A DNA stretch of 6,077 bases from Candidatus Staskawiczbacteria bacterium. Its GTDB lineage: Bacteria > Patescibacteriota > Minisyncoccia > Minisyncoccales > Staskawiczbacteraceae. Below the pieces are notes generated by a model. It ran no database searches. It saw nothing but the letters and a program-made list of their open reading frames with translations, and was not told the origin of the DNA. Where the stretch lies: positions 1 through 6,077 of the forward strand of contig CAIWKF010000002.1 of assembly GCA_903913175.1 (NCBI GenBank). The letters run 5' to 3'. Shown here in pieces: positions 5,321-6,077 of the stretch; within the stretch, counting starts at the first letter, position 1, and each line of letters begins with the position of its first letter. A program made the translations under genes and the position numbers.

Positions 5321-6022
5321 ATGTATATTAGAAGTCAGGTCTTTTACAATTTTCACTCCTTAGCAAGCAGGTTTTGTATGAGCTTAAAATTAAGAACACC
5401 TAGAATGTTGGTTGGATATGAGAGAAATGATAGATTATTCCGTGCGCATTCTGGAATATTTGGTAATGCTAAAAATATTTCTGGCGATGCAGCCCATATT
5501 ATTGGTGATGTTTCTAAAATTTTTGGAAATGTTTCTGACATTGATGGAGATGTTACTTGGCTAATTGGAGATGTTTCAAACCTAACTGGCAATGTTACCT
5601 ATATTTACGGAACCATTCATCCAGAATTATTCGGCGATGTTTCAAGGATTTCTGGTGATGTAAGTGGTTTCTGGGGTGAAATATCTAAAATTAGAGGGAA
5701 TGGAACTGATGTTTTTGGAAATGTTTCTGGTCTAAGGGGCGATGTTTCAAGAATCTCAGGCGATATTACAGAAATCAAAGGAGATTTATCTGGAATTTGG
5801 GGTGATTTCTCCCATATTAGTGGTGATGTTACTAAAATCCGTGGTGATGTTAGTAATTTGCGAGGCGATACAACCCATGTTTCTGGAGATGTTAGCTTAT
5901 TATGGGGCGATATTTCAGGCCTTTCTGGCGATGTTAGTTTTCTTGAGGGTGATACTACTGGCATAAAAAGCTGTGCCAAGGTAATCGTTCAGAGGTTGAA
6001 AAAAAGCATTAATTATAATTAA
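5321..6022 (+). CDS. Heptapeptide-repeat (GDVS-type) protein, probable beta-solenoid, function unknown
   Basis: This 233-residue protein has no recognised enzymatic domain. Residues 46-214 are 24 consecutive seven-residue units: hydrophobic (I/L/V/F), variable, Gly, Asp/Asn (mostly), Val/Ile or similar, Ser/Thr (mostly), variable. Gly is present in every unit. The register breaks once, by one extra residue after unit 8 (IYGTIHPE, 95-102). The 45-residue N-terminus is rich in aromatic and basic residues and the C-terminus (CAKVIVQRLKKSINYN) is basic. Neither looks like a clear signal peptide or membrane anchor, so location is undetermined. Strict spacing of Gly and aliphatic residues suggests a beta-solenoid, by analogy with pentapeptide and hexapeptide repeats. 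GDVSGL-like tandem proteins exist elsewhere, as I recall, only as hypothetical proteins. ATG at 5321 fits the upstream promoter; M20 and M29 are possible later starts. The gene has its own promoter and terminator. Confidence 0.85.
   Translation: MYIRSQVFYNFHSLASRFCMSLKLRTPRMLVGYERNDRLFRAHSGIFGNAKNISGDAAHIIGDVSKIFGNVSDIDGDVTWLIGDVSNLTGNVTYIYGTIHPELFGDVSRISGDVSGFWGEISKIRGNGTDVFGNVSGLRGDVSRISGDITEIKGDLSGIWGDFSHISGDVTKIRGDVSNLRGDTTHVSGDVSLLWGDISGLSGDVSFLEGDTTGIKSCAKVIVQRLKKSINYN
5456..5962 (+). repeat. 24 tandem 21-base coding units (heptapeptide repeat)
   Basis: Each unit encodes one heptapeptide, commonly of the form GGNGATGTTTCT in its core, with one 3-base insertion in unit 8. Neighbouring units differ at many synonymous positions (GGT/GGC/GGA, GAT, TCT/TCA/AGT), so the array is old and kept by protein-level selection rather than freshly amplified DNA. 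Confidence 0.9.
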
Positions 6023-6039
6023 GCTAAACAGTTTTTTTG

Positions 6040-6067
6040 GCTTCACAGCAATCTGTGAAGCTTTTTT
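6040..6067 (+). terminator. Rho-independent terminator of the heptapeptide-repeat gene
   Basis: GCTTCACAG (6040-6048), loop CAAT and CTGTGAAGC (6053-6061) form a perfect 9-bp stem followed by six T residues (6062-6067). It lies 17 bases after the stop codon of the repeat-protein gene. Confidence 0.92.
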
Positions 6068-6077
6068 AAATTTAGTA

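Noticed and set aside
5456..5962. A CRISPR array or non-coding satellite suggested by the short tandem units.
   Set aside because: Units are contiguous 21-mers without spacers, keep one reading frame throughout and diverge synonymously.
5353..5979. Long minus-strand frames opposite the repeat gene with a periodic Thr/Ile-Ser-Pro pattern.
   Set aside because: They are the reverse shadow of the 21-base repeats; the plus strand has the regular Gly-Asp-Val-Ser periodicity, the promoter and the terminator.

Overview
This AT-rich window looks like chromosomal DNA of a small-genome bacterium, most likely from the Candidate Phyla Radiation (Patescibacteria). That placement is an inference. It rests on the AT-rich, lysine- and asparagine-rich proteins, the near absence of Shine-Dalgarno sites, the short intergenic gaps, and an eroded DHH-type protein next to a short PilB-like ATPase. 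The standard bacterial code fits: one gene ends in TGA and no gene reads through TGA.

Left part, minus strand (1-1675). Three genes read leftwards: tsaE (tRNA t6A synthesis), a 79-residue zinc-ribbon protein, and the start of a DNA polymerase I-type 5'-3' exonuclease that runs off the left edge. A clear intrinsic terminator closes the tsaE/zinc-protein unit, and the exonuclease gene restarts from its own promoter. Its -10 box, and that of tsaE, each lie exactly 6 bases before the ATG, which predicts leaderless mRNAs.

Middle, plus strand (1699-4007). A promoter divergent from tsaE drives a probable two-gene unit: a DHH-phosphoesterase-like protein that has lost its metal-binding motifs, then, 12 bases on, a type IV pilus/type II secretion ATPase (PilB/GspE type). 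A long hairpin with a T-tract ends it.

The 3946-4233 gap. It holds no convincing protein gene but contains a strongly foldable segment: a 15-bp closing helix, a small hairpin and a long irregular arm. On the minus strand it has a near-consensus sigma70-type promoter (TTGACA, 17 bases, TATTAT with an extended TG) and a T-tract directly after the closing helix. I read it as a stand-alone structured RNA of roughly 180 nt that I cannot assign to a family. Its layout resembles 6S RNA. Its promoter is back-to-back with, and overlaps, the start of ruvB.

Right part, plus strand (4234-6077). ruvB (Holliday junction branch-migration motor) is followed by a compact GNRA-loop terminator. Then comes a monocistronic gene for a protein made almost entirely of 24 consecutive heptapeptides of the form hydrophobic-x-Gly-Asp/Asn-Val-Ser/Thr-x, closed by a strong terminator. 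The repeat protein and the structured RNA are the two items in the window that standard families do not explain. The rest is housekeeping DNA repair, tRNA modification and pilus machinery.
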